DNA of 64,000 nucleotides from Bacillus_BA songklensis (GCF_042649685.1 NZ_JBHRZT010000067.1:1-64000); one strand, 5' to 3'. Positions 25,401-35,200 are shown, counted from the first letter of the stretch. Notes: generated by a model from the letters alone, not told the origin. A program made the numbers and translations.

Positions 25401-26561
25401 ATGAAGATTATGATGTTTGCTCATGCTGGCAGTCTTAATAGAGGGTGTGAGGCTATCGTTCGTTCATCTACTAATATCATAAAAGAGAAAATAAATGGAG
25501 CAAAGGTATATTTAGCATCACAAAGACCAGAAACAGACAAGATAATAGTTAAATTAGATGGGATTTATGATGGTTCTAAACGCAGTCTAAAGAAATACTC
25601 ATATGATTGGCTACTATCTTCACTTCAATATAAGTTTTTTAACAATGATTCCTATGCATTGAGTAAAATTGAACACAACATAATAAAGCATCTAAAAGAC
25701 ATGGATGTCTATTTATCTATAGGTGGAGATAATTATTGTTACGGGGAACAGCCCGGATGGTATGAGATTGATAGAAGAGTGAAAGCAAAAGGAAAGAAGT
25801 TAGTTTTATGGGGATGTTCAATTGGTGAAGAGGATATGTCAGAAAGAAAACTAGAAGATTTAAAATTATTTGATTTAATCCTGGCTCGTGAAACCCTTAC
25901 TTATCGTATGCTAAAAAGTAAAGGACTTAAAAATGTTAAATTGTGTGCAGATCCTGCCTTTACGATGGAAAAAGAAGAATTAGAGCTCCCTCAGGGCTGG
26001 CAAGAAGGGAATACAGTAGGACTTAACTTCAGTCCGCTTGTATGGAATAGAAATAAGGAATCTCAGGCTTCAGTACGAGACCTTATAAATCATATATTAC
26101 ATACGACAGATTCAACAGTAGCTTTTACACCCCATGTTATAGAAGATGGAAATAATGATTATGAAGTTTTATATAAATATTATGAAGAGTTTAAGAATAC
26201 AGGCAGAGTGATTATACTACCAGATCATTTGAATGCAATTCAGTATAAGGGCTATATTGCAAGGATGAGATTTTTTATCGGAGCTAGGACGCATGCAACG
26301 ATAGCTGCTTACTCAAACTATGTTCCAACTATGGTATTAGGCTATAGTGTAAAGTCAAAAGGAATAGCAAAAGATCTATTTGGAGAAGAAAAATTAGTTC
26401 TAGGAATAGAAGAAATATCTAACAGTCAAAAGCTAAAAGCTTCATTTGATGAAATGGTGAGAGAAGAAGATGTAATAAGACAAAGACTGCAACAATCCAT
26501 ACCGAATATAAAGAAAATGTCATACAAAGCTGTAGAATATTTAAATGAGTTAGTTCGGTAG
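25401..26561 (+). CDS. Polysaccharide pyruvyl transferase family protein
   Basis: These enzymes add a ketal pyruvate from phosphoenolpyruvate to a sugar, giving the polymer negative charge. The 386-residue protein has the family marks MFAHAGSLNRGCEAIVRSS, DVYLSIGGDNYCYG, GCSIGEED and FFIGARTHATIAAYS. An ATG at 25401 with TGGGGGAA upstream is preferred to 25383. Genes before and after are glycosyltransferases. Confidence 0.82.
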   Translation: MKIMMFAHAGSLNRGCEAIVRSSTNIIKEKINGAKVYLASQRPETDKIIVKLDGIYDGSKRSLKKYSYDWLLSSLQYKFFNNDSYALSKIEHNIIKHLKDMDVYLSIGGDNYCYGEQPGWYEIDRRVKAKGKKLVLWGCSIGEEDMSERKLEDLKLFDLILARETLTYRMLKSKGLKNVKLCADPAFTMEKEELELPQGWQEGNTVGLNFSPLVWNRNKESQASVRDLINHILHTTDSTVAFTPHVIEDGNNDYEVLYKYYEEFKNTGRVIILPDHLNAIQYKGYIARMRFFIGARTHATIAAYSNYVPTMVLGYSVKSKGIAKDLFGEEKLVLGIEEISNSQKLKASFDEMVREEDVIRQRLQQSIPNIKKMSYKAVEYLNELVR

Positions 26562-26574
26562 CATGAGGTATATT

Positions 26575-27768
26575 ATGAAGAAAAATTTATTATTTGTTAT
26601 GCCTAGCTTATCTGCTGGTGGCGGAGAAAAAAGTTTAGTGAATTTATTATCCCAGATAGATTACGATTTATATAATGTAGATTTATTTTTGTTAAATCAT
26701 GATGGTATATTCATGGAGTTTGTACCGAAAGAGGTTCAACTTCTATCATTACCAGATGCATATCATTTATTTACTTTACCACTATTTAAATCAATTAAAA
26801 AGCTGTTATTAGGAGGGAAAATATCATTAGCCTGTAATAGAATCATGTTTGCCATAAATAATAGAAGTACTAAAAATACATCCATTAGAGAACAACATAA
26901 CTGGAAACATCTTTCTGAATCTTTAGATAAATTAAATAAAAAATACGATGTAGCTATAGGATTCCTCGAGAAAACATCTACATATTTTTGTGTAGATAAA
27001 GTCGATGCATATAAAAAAATAGGATGGGTCCATATTGATTATGATAAGTTAGGCATGGATCCAAGTATTGATATTGAGTACTTTAGCAAGCTGAATAATA
27101 TTGTTACTGTATCAGAAGAGTGTGCAAATATACTAAAAAGTAGATTTCTCAGCCAAAAAAATAAGATAGATGTTATTTATAATATTGTATCACCAACGAT
27201 GATTAATAAAATGGCTAACCAGGATAATATCGATGTGTATGATAAAAAAGGTGATGAGATTATTATCCTCTCTATAGGGAGGTTACATTATCAAAAAGGC
27301 TTTGAGATGGCCATAGAAGCCTGTAAGAAATTAGTTGATAAAGGATACAACATAAAATGGAATATTATAGGTGAAGGAGAAGAAAGAGAAAAGCTAACAA
27401 GTCTAATAAAAGCAAACAATTTAGAACATAACTTTAAATTACTAGGTTTGAGATCTAATCCCTATCCATATATAAAGCAAGCAGATATATATACGCAAAC
27501 ATCAAAGTTTGAAGGGAAATCAATAGCTATAGATGAAGCGAAAATATTGAATAAACCTATTATTGTTACTAATTTTAGTACCGCAAAAGATCAAATAAAT
27601 GACGATGTAGATGGTTTAATCGTAGACATGAATCCAGCTGCTGTTGCAGAGGGGCTTGAGAAACTTATAACAGACGTAAGTCTAAGAGAGAAATTAACAC
27701 ACAACTTATCCCATTTGAAATTAGGCACGGAAGAGGAAATTCATAAGTTATATAAACTTTTTAACTAG
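26575..27768 (+). CDS. Glycosyltransferase family 4, paralogue 2 of 3
   Basis: The 397-residue enzyme starts KKNLLFVMPSLSAGGGEKSL and has GWVHIDYDKLGMDPSIDIEY, ILSIGRLHYQKGFEMAIEAC and KFEGKSIAIDEAKILNKPII. It is very close to the next gene (shared DYDKLGMDP, GEGEEREKL and NPYPYIKQ), a tandem duplication. The ATG at 26575 is preferred to an earlier ATG at 26563 that overlaps its TGAGG. The linkage it makes is unknown. Confidence 0.78.
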   Translation: MKKNLLFVMPSLSAGGGEKSLVNLLSQIDYDLYNVDLFLLNHDGIFMEFVPKEVQLLSLPDAYHLFTLPLFKSIKKLLLGGKISLACNRIMFAINNRSTKNTSIREQHNWKHLSESLDKLNKKYDVAIGFLEKTSTYFCVDKVDAYKKIGWVHIDYDKLGMDPSIDIEYFSKLNNIVTVSEECANILKSRFLSQKNKIDVIYNIVSPTMINKMANQDNIDVYDKKGDEIIILSIGRLHYQKGFEMAIEACKKLVDKGYNIKWNIIGEGEEREKLTSLIKANNLEHNFKLLGLRSNPYPYIKQADIYTQTSKFEGKSIAIDEAKILNKPIIVTNFSTAKDQINDDVDGLIVDMNPAAVAEGLEKLITDVSLREKLTHNLSHLKLGTEEEIHKLYKLFN

Positions 27769-27782
27769 GTGATGATAGGTTT

Positions 27783-28973
27783 ATGAAAAAAAATATCTTA
27801 TTCGTAATGAATAATTTGACCTGCGGCGGTGCTGAAAAAGCATTAATTTCTTTATTAGAAACGATAGATTATTCTATGTATAATGTAGATTTGTTTTTGT
27901 TTAAACATGAAGGGCTATTCTTTAGTAAAATACCTAAACAAGTGAACCTATTAGAAGAACCTTTTGAGTATAAATATTTTGATATGTCAATAAAGAAAGC
28001 TATGGTCGATTGCATAAAAAAAGGAAGAGTGGATATAGCTTTATCAAGAGTATTTGCAGGCTATATATTTAAAAGAGAAAAAAATAGAGCTAGATGTGAG
28101 CAGAGGGTTTGGAAATATATATCAAAATCTTTGAAGGCCATCGATAAGAGATATGATGCAGCTATTGGATTCCTTGAAAAGAATCCAATTTATTTTTGTA
28201 TAGATAAGGTAAAAGCAAACAAGAAAATAGGATTTATACATACTGATTATGACAAGTTAGGAATGGATCCAGATATTGATGTAAAGTATTTTGGCAAATT
28301 AGATAATATTATAACGGTATCTAATGAGTGTGTTAATATACTTAAGCAAAGATTTCCTATGTATAATAAAAAAATAGAACTTATGTACAACATAGTGTCT
28401 CCTAAGATAATAAATAAAATGGCATTAATGGAAGTAGATATAAAGCGCAATGGTATAATTACTATAGTTTCTGTAGGGAGACTACACTATGCAAAAGGAT
28501 TTGGAATGGCTGTAGAAGCTTGCGAGATGTTAATTAGAAATGGATATAATGTTAGATGGTATGTTGTTGGAGAAGGAGAAGAGAGAGAAAAATTAGAGAA
28601 GCTAATAAAAGATAAAAATTTAGAAAAAGTATTTATATTAATGGGGCTCAAAGAAAATCCATACCCATATATAAAGCAATGTGATATATATGTACAAACT
28701 TCATTATTTGAGGGACAATGTTTAACAATTACAGAAGCAAAAATATTAAACAAACCTATTGTTTCAACGAATTTTCCGGTTATATATGACCAACTTAATA
28801 ATGAAAAGAATGGTTTAGTTGTTAATCAAGATTCGACATCAATATACGAAGGAATAAAAAAATTAATAGATGATGATAAATTAAGAAATAGACTAATAGG
28901 TAATTTATCTAAAGAGAAGTTAGGAACTGAGTCAGAAATACAAAAATTATATGAATTAATTAAAGCAGTATAG
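27783..28973 (+). CDS. Glycosyltransferase family 4, paralogue 3 of 3
   Basis: The 396-residue enzyme starts KKNILFVMNNLTCGGAEKAL and repeats the features of its neighbour: FIHTDYDKLGMDPDIDVKYF, IVSVGRLHYAKGFGMAVEAC and LFEGQCLTITEAKILNKPIV. Only 14 bp separate it from the preceding copy. The two may add the same sugar in succession or have diverged in acceptor use. Confidence 0.78.
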   Translation: MKKNILFVMNNLTCGGAEKALISLLETIDYSMYNVDLFLFKHEGLFFSKIPKQVNLLEEPFEYKYFDMSIKKAMVDCIKKGRVDIALSRVFAGYIFKREKNRARCEQRVWKYISKSLKAIDKRYDAAIGFLEKNPIYFCIDKVKANKKIGFIHTDYDKLGMDPDIDVKYFGKLDNIITVSNECVNILKQRFPMYNKKIELMYNIVSPKIINKMALMEVDIKRNGIITIVSVGRLHYAKGFGMAVEACEMLIRNGYNVRWYVVGEGEEREKLEKLIKDKNLEKVFILMGLKENPYPYIKQCDIYVQTSLFEGQCLTITEAKILNKPIVSTNFPVIYDQLNNEKNGLVVNQDSTSIYEGIKKLIDDDKLRNRLIGNLSKEKLGTESEIQKLYELIKAV

Positions 28974-28988
28974 AAAGGAGGCAAGTAT

Positions 28989-30176
28989 ATGTTTATTCAG
29001 ATAATAAGCTTGGTGCTGCTTAGTGTGATAGCAGTAATTATCCTGATCGATATTATTCCTATATTTAAAGATTGGGTAAGCAGAATACATATAGGAAGAT
29101 ATAATGATAAAAATGTCTGGAATCAATCAATCACTGAAACAGGTGTTAAGTGGCTAAATAGGACGCCAAAGATTAAGGTAACTGATAATACGAGGTTAGT
29201 CGCGATAGATATGCTAAAGGGTAATTATACTAAAAGTGCTATACAGGACTGGCAAGAAGCATCTTTAGTTTTAGGGTTGTCAGAATATGTGAAACACAAT
29301 GATGATGAAATAGTTAAAAATGAAATGATGAAGTTTTTGAATTCAAAATTTGATTATAACGGTCAATGGATCAATAAGCCCGAACATGTAGATGGAGCAA
29401 TACTTGCTTATGCTGTTATGAAGCTGGATTTTATAGATACAGATAAATATAAAAAAGCATTAGATTACACGTGGGAAATGATTAAAGAGCATATAGGTGA
29501 AGATGGGACGGTTGGATATAGGAAGTCTATACAAAGCTACAGATATGTAGATACGATAGGCTTCATATGTCCTTTTTTAGTTTCTTACGGGACTAAATAC
29601 GATAAAAATGAATGTATAGATTTAGCAATAAAACAAATTAAAGAATATGAACAATATGCAATGCTAGAGGAACATTATATTCCAAGTCATGCGTATAAGC
29701 TGGAGAATAAAGCTCCGCTCGGGTTATATGGATGGGGAAGAGGTCTTGGATGGTTTGCTATCGGCCTTATAGATGCATGGAACGAACTGCCGGAAAAAAA
29801 TCCATATAAGCCGGTGCTGGAGGAAAGTATCAAAAGATTTGCTAAGGCAGCTATGAGGTTTCAACAAGAGAATGGAAGCTGGAATTGGACTGTGACTAGG
29901 AATGAATGTAGACCTGATTCTTCAACCACAGCAACCTTAGGGTGGTTTATGTTTAATGCAGTAAAAATAGATGAGATTTCAAAAGAGTGTTTAGCCAGCA
30001 CAGATAAAGCTATAAACTACTTAATGAGGGTTACAAGAAGAAATGGAGCGGTTGACTTTTCTCAAGGCGATACGAAAGATATAGGAGTATATTCAATGTT
30101 GTTTAATACATTGCCTTTTACTCAGGGGTTTTGTATTAGGATGATAAATTCACATAACAATTCTAAGGTAGCGTGA
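28989..30176 (+). CDS. Membrane-anchored GH88/GH105-like unsaturated glycuronyl hydrolase
   Basis: The 395-residue protein has an N-terminal membrane helix (LVLLSVIAVIILIDIIPIF) and then an alpha/alpha barrel resembling YteR/GH105: HVDGAILAYAVMKL, RYVDTIGFICPFLVSYG (the Asp is the likely catalytic residue) and GLYGWGRGLGWFAIGLIDAW. Family members hydrate and cleave unsaturated uronic residues left by lyases. An anchored copy inside an eps operon suggests trimming or turnover of the polymer, perhaps after a lyase such as the beta-helix proteins encoded at 41-52 kb. AGAAAGGAGG precedes the ATG. Confidence 0.7.
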   Translation: MFIQIISLVLLSVIAVIILIDIIPIFKDWVSRIHIGRYNDKNVWNQSITETGVKWLNRTPKIKVTDNTRLVAIDMLKGNYTKSAIQDWQEASLVLGLSEYVKHNDDEIVKNEMMKFLNSKFDYNGQWINKPEHVDGAILAYAVMKLDFIDTDKYKKALDYTWEMIKEHIGEDGTVGYRKSIQSYRYVDTIGFICPFLVSYGTKYDKNECIDLAIKQIKEYEQYAMLEEHYIPSHAYKLENKAPLGLYGWGRGLGWFAIGLIDAWNELPEKNPYKPVLEESIKRFAKAAMRFQQENGSWNWTVTRNECRPDSSTTATLGWFMFNAVKIDEISKECLASTDKAINYLMRVTRRNGAVDFSQGDTKDIGVYSMLFNTLPFTQGFCIRMINSHNNSKVA

Positions 30177-30182
30177 GCTTTT

Positions 30183-30692
30183 ATGATAAAAAAGATGATT
30201 AACTTTTTTCAGGCCAGGCTTAGAAAGAGTATTTTAGAAGAAATATGGTTAGAAGATTATATAAAGCTGGGAATGAAAATAGGTGATAATTGCTCTATTC
30301 AACTTGGTGTAATATTCCATTACTCTCATTGTTGATTGATAAGGATAGGTAATAACGTCACCATAGCACACCAAGCATATTTATTAGTTTATGATGCTAG
30401 TACAAAAAAGCTAAATAATTACACTAAAATCGGGAGTATTACTATAGAAGACAATGTATTTATAGGGGCAAGAGCCTTGATTACGCCGGGAGTTACCATT
30501 GGTAAGAATTCCATGGTTGCAGCTGGAAGTATTGTAACAAAATCTGTACCAGAAAGGAGTGTAGTAGCCGGCAATCCCGCTAAAGTTATATCTACAGTAG
30601 AGACATACATGGAAAAGACTAAACAATTAAGAGATGTTACTAAGGTATATGGTAGTAGTTACACGATAGGGGGGAAATATATCACATCTTGA
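30183..30692 (+). pseudogene. Acyltransferase (left-handed beta-helix) interrupted by a nonsense codon
   Basis: The frame from the ATG at 30183 reads through FFQARLRKSILEEIWLEDYI and GDNCSIQLGVIFHYSHC, meets TGA at 30333-30335, then continues in the same frame as LIRIGNNVTIAHQAYLL and the hexapeptide repeats VTIGKNSMVAAGSIVTKSV to 30692. Relatives read HCWL at the stop, so TGG to TGA explains it. It would be an O-acetyltransferase acting on the polymer. Reinitiation at the TTG right after the stop (30336) could yield a 118-residue C-terminal piece, but no ribosome binding site is seen. Confidence 0.75.
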
Positions 30693-30817
30693 TAAGAGTA
30701 AAATGTGTGAAGAACTAATAAATAAAATAGGACTTGTTGAATAAAATTTTATATTTAAACTATACCTTTAAAGAATTTTGGTTTTTTAATATATATGTAT
30801 TCCATGAAGGGGATCAA

Positions 30818-32371
30818 ATGAGAGTCAAAAATTCTATCATTAATATATCCGCAGGTTTAGCAAATCAACTTATTATTACATTATTAAGTTTTATTTCAAG
30901 AACGGTGTTCATTAGCAGTTTAGGCATTGAGTACTTAGGAATCAATGGGCTCCTTTCCAATATATTGGCCATGCTGACTTTAGCAGAGGCGGGAATAGGG
31001 GCTAGTATCATGTACAGCCTTTATAAACCAGTAGCAGAAAATGATCAAGTGAAAATTAATGTGTTGATGAAATTTTATCGAAATGTCTATATGGTAATAG
31101 CCTTAGTTGTATTGTTACTTGGCTTATCAATTATGCCTTTTCTTGAATATTTCATCAAAGATTCAAATGTTGAAAACATTTATTTAATTTATAGCATTTT
31201 TTTGCTTAATACTGTTTTACCATATTTATATGTACACAAAAATTCGTTTTTAAATGTTTGTCAAAAGGGCTATATTGTAACGGGAATCTACTCTGTATCA
31301 TCGATCGTATCTGCTTGTCTTAAAATAGGAATATTATATTTTACGAAAAATTATATTTTATATTTAGTGATAGACAGCATTATAACGATCATTACCTCTA
31401 TTTTCTTATCTATTACAGTAAACAAAATGTATCCATTTCTCAAAAATAAAGTATCCAGTAAATTGGATGGTGAGACGAAAGGTAATATCATTAAAAATGT
31501 AAAGGCTATCGTATTGCAAAATATAGGCAATTACTTAGTGTTTGGTACTGACAATATCATTATCTCTTCATTTGTTAGTGTTGCGGCGGTTGGATTGTAT
31601 TCTAATTATAATATGTTAATCGATATTTGCAGGACTTTTATCAATCAAGTTTTTAATAATATTTATCATAGTGTAGGAAACCTAGTGGCAAATGAAAGTA
31701 CAGATAAAGTTTATAGTGTATATAAAGTATATATGCTTCTCAACTTTTGGCTATATTCGTTTTTTACTATAGGCTTGTACATTATGGTAGAGTCCTTTAT
31801 TACTTTATGGTTAGGTAGAAAATTTTTAATGAGTGAAGGTGTGTTAATCATATTGATGATTATTTTTTATGAAAGAGGAATGAGAAACTCGATCACTACG
31901 GTGAAAACAACATCAGGAATCTTTCATGAAGATAGATACGCTCCTTTATATCAGGCTGCTGTGAATCTTGTTGTTTCAATTGTATTGGTTCGATATATCG
32001 GAATAGCCGGTGTTTTCATTGGAACCCTTATAAGTGCATTAGTTGTCCCATTTTGGACTACACCTTACTTAGTGTATAAAAAAGTGTTTCATATGCCTGT
32101 TAGTCATTACTTTCGTAAATATACTTATTATGCAGCTGTAGGTATGGGAACTTGTCTTATAACAAGTTTTATATGCAGCTTTATTTCATATAATGGGATT
32201 TTAAATTTGATATTAAGAGGAATGTTTAGTTTAGTCATTCCAAACTTAATTTATATATCTATTTTTTATAAAACAGATGAGTTTAAATATTTATTTGGCA
32301 TTGTTAAAAATATTATGGGAACGTTGTTGGGGAGGTTTAAGGTGAATAAGAAAATTAGAAATGCAGGTTAA
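30818..32371 (+). CDS. Wzx-type oligosaccharide flippase (EpsK-like)
   Basis: The 517-residue protein has about 12-14 membrane helices, starting RVKNSIINISAGLANQLIIT and including TVFISSLGIEYLGINGLLSN, typical of the polysaccharide export family. It would flip lipid-linked repeat units for the EpsG-like polymerase. The ATG at 30818 follows AAGGGGAT; an upstream TTG frame from 30734 has no such site. A weak hairpin (AAACTAAG/CTTTAGTTT, 32445-32475) in the 233-bp gap after the gene may slow transcription. Confidence 0.82.
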   Translation: MRVKNSIINISAGLANQLIITLLSFISRTVFISSLGIEYLGINGLLSNILAMLTLAEAGIGASIMYSLYKPVAENDQVKINVLMKFYRNVYMVIALVVLLLGLSIMPFLEYFIKDSNVENIYLIYSIFLLNTVLPYLYVHKNSFLNVCQKGYIVTGIYSVSSIVSACLKIGILYFTKNYILYLVIDSIITIITSIFLSITVNKMYPFLKNKVSSKLDGETKGNIIKNVKAIVLQNIGNYLVFGTDNIIISSFVSVAAVGLYSNYNMLIDICRTFINQVFNNIYHSVGNLVANESTDKVYSVYKVYMLLNFWLYSFFTIGLYIMVESFITLWLGRKFLMSEGVLIILMIIFYERGMRNSITTVKTTSGIFHEDRYAPLYQAAVNLVVSIVLVRYIGIAGVFIGTLISALVVPFWTTPYLVYKKVFHMPVSHYFRKYTYYAAVGMGTCLITSFICSFISYNGILNLILRGMFSLVIPNLIYISIFYKTDEFKYLFGIVKNIMGTLLGRFKVNKKIRNAG

Positions 32372-32604
32372 ACAAGGATCATCTACTACTCTGAGTTTTA
32401 TAATTTACGAAAGTATTTTTATAGTGGGTTACAATAAAGAAAACTAAGATAAGCATAGTTTCTTTAGTTTGTAGAATGGGCTTTTCTTTGATATCTAGTT
32501 TCTTATTGTTTTAGAACGGATTCTTGTGGAGTAGCCACTACTTGTTTGGTGTTTGCTCTTAAGAGATCATAGAAAGACATGGGGAAGAAAGGAGTACAAT
32601 CATC

Positions 32605-33696
32605 GTGGAGATTTCAAAAAATGATACGAAAACTCTAAAAGGAGTAGCTATTTTATTCATGCTGCTTCTTCATTTGTTTGGACGGAAAGAGATTAATGGA
32701 TTGTATGAAGTCTTTCCAATAATTAATGGAGTTCCTTTGATTTACTATCTAGGACTATTTGGCGATGCGTGTGTACCTATATATTGCTTCGCAAGCGGGT
32801 ATGGATTGTTTGTGGTACATAGTAGGGAACAGAAATCTAACGTGATGAAGAATTTTGCACGTATCTTCAAGCTGCTGATTAATTTTTGGATAGTACTAGT
32901 ACTGTTTGTTGGTATTGGGTTTCTTGCTGGCAAGGCAGAGTCTTTCCCAGGGAGTTTAGCTGAGTTTCTTCTTAATTTCTTTGTATTATCAAACTCATAT
33001 AATGGAGCATGGTGGTTCTTGCAGACATATATCATCCTTGTGCTTTTAGCGCCTTTGCTTGTCAAGTTTGTAAGGAAATATAATTCTATTATGTTGCTGT
33101 TCCTTTCCGGTATTATCTATTTGGTGAGTTATGTTCAGCGTATAAAACATGTTTTCGACTTTGGTGATCATACAATCCTAAATATGTTTGTAAACACTAT
33201 GGTATTGGTTGGTACGTCCTTACTGCCATTCATGATTGGTACCATTTTCGCAAAGGAAAAGGTTTATTCGAAGCTATACAATAAGTTTTACAGTTACTCT
33301 TATAAGAATATACTCTGTTTTATTGGTATAGTCATGCTGGTAATCATACATTCTCTTTACGAGTCCATGATCATTGCCCCATTTACGGCCATTGCCTTTA
33401 TATGTTTCTTCAATCTTATGGATAAGAGCAGGTTCATACAAAAGGTATTCACCTTTTTTGGTGATCATTCGACAAACATATGGTTGACCCATATGTTTTT
33501 TTATATGTCGATTTTTCCGGAACTGACATTTGCGCCTAAATATCCGATCCTAATTTTTGCCTGGCTGCTCATATTATGTCTCATTTCATCATCTGTGATC
33601 AATTCTATATATAAACCCATTATACGGTTGGTTGACAAAAGGGCTTCCAATAGGCCTAAAGATTCCTCTAGTGTAGTTGGTCAAAAGACAATTTAA
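32605..33696 (+). CDS. Acyltransferase family 3 membrane O-acetyltransferase
   Basis: The 363-residue protein has about ten membrane helices and the family start TLKGVAILFMLLLHLFGRKE, with the His of the LLLHLF segment, followed by CVPIYCFASGYGLFV and ending with a short charged tail. It would O-acetylate the polymer, as EpsH/OafA-type enzymes do elsewhere. It begins at GTG 32605 after AAAGGAG. With the nearby hexapeptide acyltransferase broken, it may be the only working acetyltransferase in the variable block apart from EpsM. Confidence 0.78.
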   Translation: MEISKNDTKTLKGVAILFMLLLHLFGRKEINGLYEVFPIINGVPLIYYLGLFGDACVPIYCFASGYGLFVVHSREQKSNVMKNFARIFKLLINFWIVLVLFVGIGFLAGKAESFPGSLAEFLLNFFVLSNSYNGAWWFLQTYIILVLLAPLLVKFVRKYNSIMLLFLSGIIYLVSYVQRIKHVFDFGDHTILNMFVNTMVLVGTSLLPFMIGTIFAKEKVYSKLYNKFYSYSYKNILCFIGIVMLVIIHSLYESMIIAPFTAIAFICFFNLMDKSRFIQKVFTFFGDHSTNIWLTHMFFYMSIFPELTFAPKYPILIFAWLLILCLISSSVINSIYKPIIRLVDKRASNRPKDSSSVVGQKTI

Positions 33697-33753
33697 AAGT
33701 TCTATCGATTGTTTTAAAGATTTATCACCATTTCTTTCTAGGAGGAGATATCC

Positions 33754-35034
33754 ATGAAAAAAGTTTTTCCACTTTTTTTTGCTGCAACTATTGCAAGTTC
33801 ATCATTTGCTGTTTATGCACAAGCGGGTGAAACCAAGCAAGTGGTTGGAGCCGGTCAAACAGAAGGTGAAATGACAAAAGAGAAAAATTCACTGGAAGAA
33901 GTAAAAGAGTTAACATTAGAGGATGTTATAAGAAGGGGAACAGAGAATAGCAAAAATCTAACAGTTTTACAACTTAACTTAGAAATAATAAAAAATCAAA
34001 TTTTAAAAGCAAACTATGATAAAGATAAGGCTGCTCAAGAAATTAAAAAATTAGAAAATAAAATAGAAGATTTAAAAGATGAAAAAGAACGTTTATCAGT
34101 AGCAAGTAAAAGAAGTATAAATATTGAAGACAGAACTAAGTATAGGGAGTCTATAGAAGCGTTAGAAGATCAAATTAAATCTTTAGACACGTTGATTAAA
34201 AAATTAGAAGCAGGGCAATTGCAGCTGCAGTTTCAAGAAGAAGAGGTAAAAGAAGGCGTCCGGCTGATGTTAACTTCTTCCTATACAAACATCTTATTGC
34301 TTCAAGAGCAAATGGGTGTCACTAAGAAATCCCTGCAATCAGCAATAAATGCGGTCAATAAAGCGCAACGTTTATATGATCTTGGCAGAGTATCGAAGGA
34401 AGCTGTCCGTCAAGCTCAATTAGCTCGAGAGAATGTGGAGAAACAGCTGAAAGATCAAGAAAAAAGCTATGGTCATACAGTGGCTGATCTTAGTTATGAG
34501 ATTGGTGTCGCCTATAACCCGAATGTGATAATGAAGCCTATTGAATTTAAAGCGACCGATTTTGCACAGCCTACGGATATCAGCTTTTTAATTGAACATT
34601 CATTTAAGATGAAAAAAGCTCAAAAAGATTTAGAATCTGCTATTTTAGAGCGCGATAACGTTTATAAAGATTACGAAAATGGCGATGCTAAGGTTACGAT
34701 TTATGACAAAGCTCAACAAGATTACCAAGTGAAAATTGCTGAAGAATCATTTGCTTCAACAAAAGATCATATAGCGACCGCAATTAAACAATTATATCAA
34801 GCTGGGGAAGATTCTTATTCCTCATATGAAGAAGCGGTTCGTCAATTAGAGAATAAAAGAAAAGATTTGAATGGCTTAACAATTCGTTATAAGTTAGGAA
34901 GAGTTTCAAAATACGATTATGAACAAGCACAGCTTGGGCTGGAACAAGCAGAACTAAAAGTTTTTACAGCTAAAGTTCAAAACTATACAATCCAACAATC
35001 CATTGCCGCTTTACAAAGGGGATATGTTCAATAA
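33754..35034 (+). CDS. TolC-like (outer membrane efflux family) coiled-coil protein
   Basis: The 426-residue protein has a signal peptide (KVFPLFFAATIASSSFAVYA) and long coiled coils. It shows the internal repeat of TolC proteins: YDLGRVSKEAVRQAQLARE near 205 and YKLGRVSKYDYEQAQLGLE near 385, and LTLEDVIRRGTENSKNL at the start of the mature part. In diderms TolC forms the outer-membrane duct. A monoderm has no outer membrane, so here it may form a wall-spanning helical structure, possibly with the HlyD-like lipoprotein at 14138. AGGAGG precedes the ATG and a terminator follows at once. Confidence 0.75.
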   Translation: MKKVFPLFFAATIASSSFAVYAQAGETKQVVGAGQTEGEMTKEKNSLEEVKELTLEDVIRRGTENSKNLTVLQLNLEIIKNQILKANYDKDKAAQEIKKLENKIEDLKDEKERLSVASKRSINIEDRTKYRESIEALEDQIKSLDTLIKKLEAGQLQLQFQEEEVKEGVRLMLTSSYTNILLLQEQMGVTKKSLQSAINAVNKAQRLYDLGRVSKEAVRQAQLARENVEKQLKDQEKSYGHTVADLSYEIGVAYNPNVIMKPIEFKATDFAQPTDISFLIEHSFKMKKAQKDLESAILERDNVYKDYENGDAKVTIYDKAQQDYQVKIAEESFASTKDHIATAIKQLYQAGEDSYSSYEEAVRQLENKRKDLNGLTIRYKLGRVSKYDYEQAQLGLEQAELKVFTAKVQNYTIQQSIAALQRGYVQ

Positions 35035-35066
35035 AAAGTAAGTAGCAATGTTACTTACTTTTTTTA
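35034..35066 (+). terminator. Rho-independent terminator after the TolC-like gene
   Basis: AAAAGTAAGTA pairs with TACTTACTTTT around GCAATGT and ends in a run of T. If the EAR element upstream is active, polymerase would be expected to read through it to galE-epsN. Confidence 0.75.
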
Positions 35067-35200
35067 TTTTTATCAATAACCGTGATCATAAATGTTAGAA
35101 AATCGTGCATCCCAATGAACGAATTGAGGTGCTTTTTTTGTTTCCAAAAACTAATTAGCCTGGCTTCAAAAAATTAAAGATAACTGGAGGGAAGGGATTT

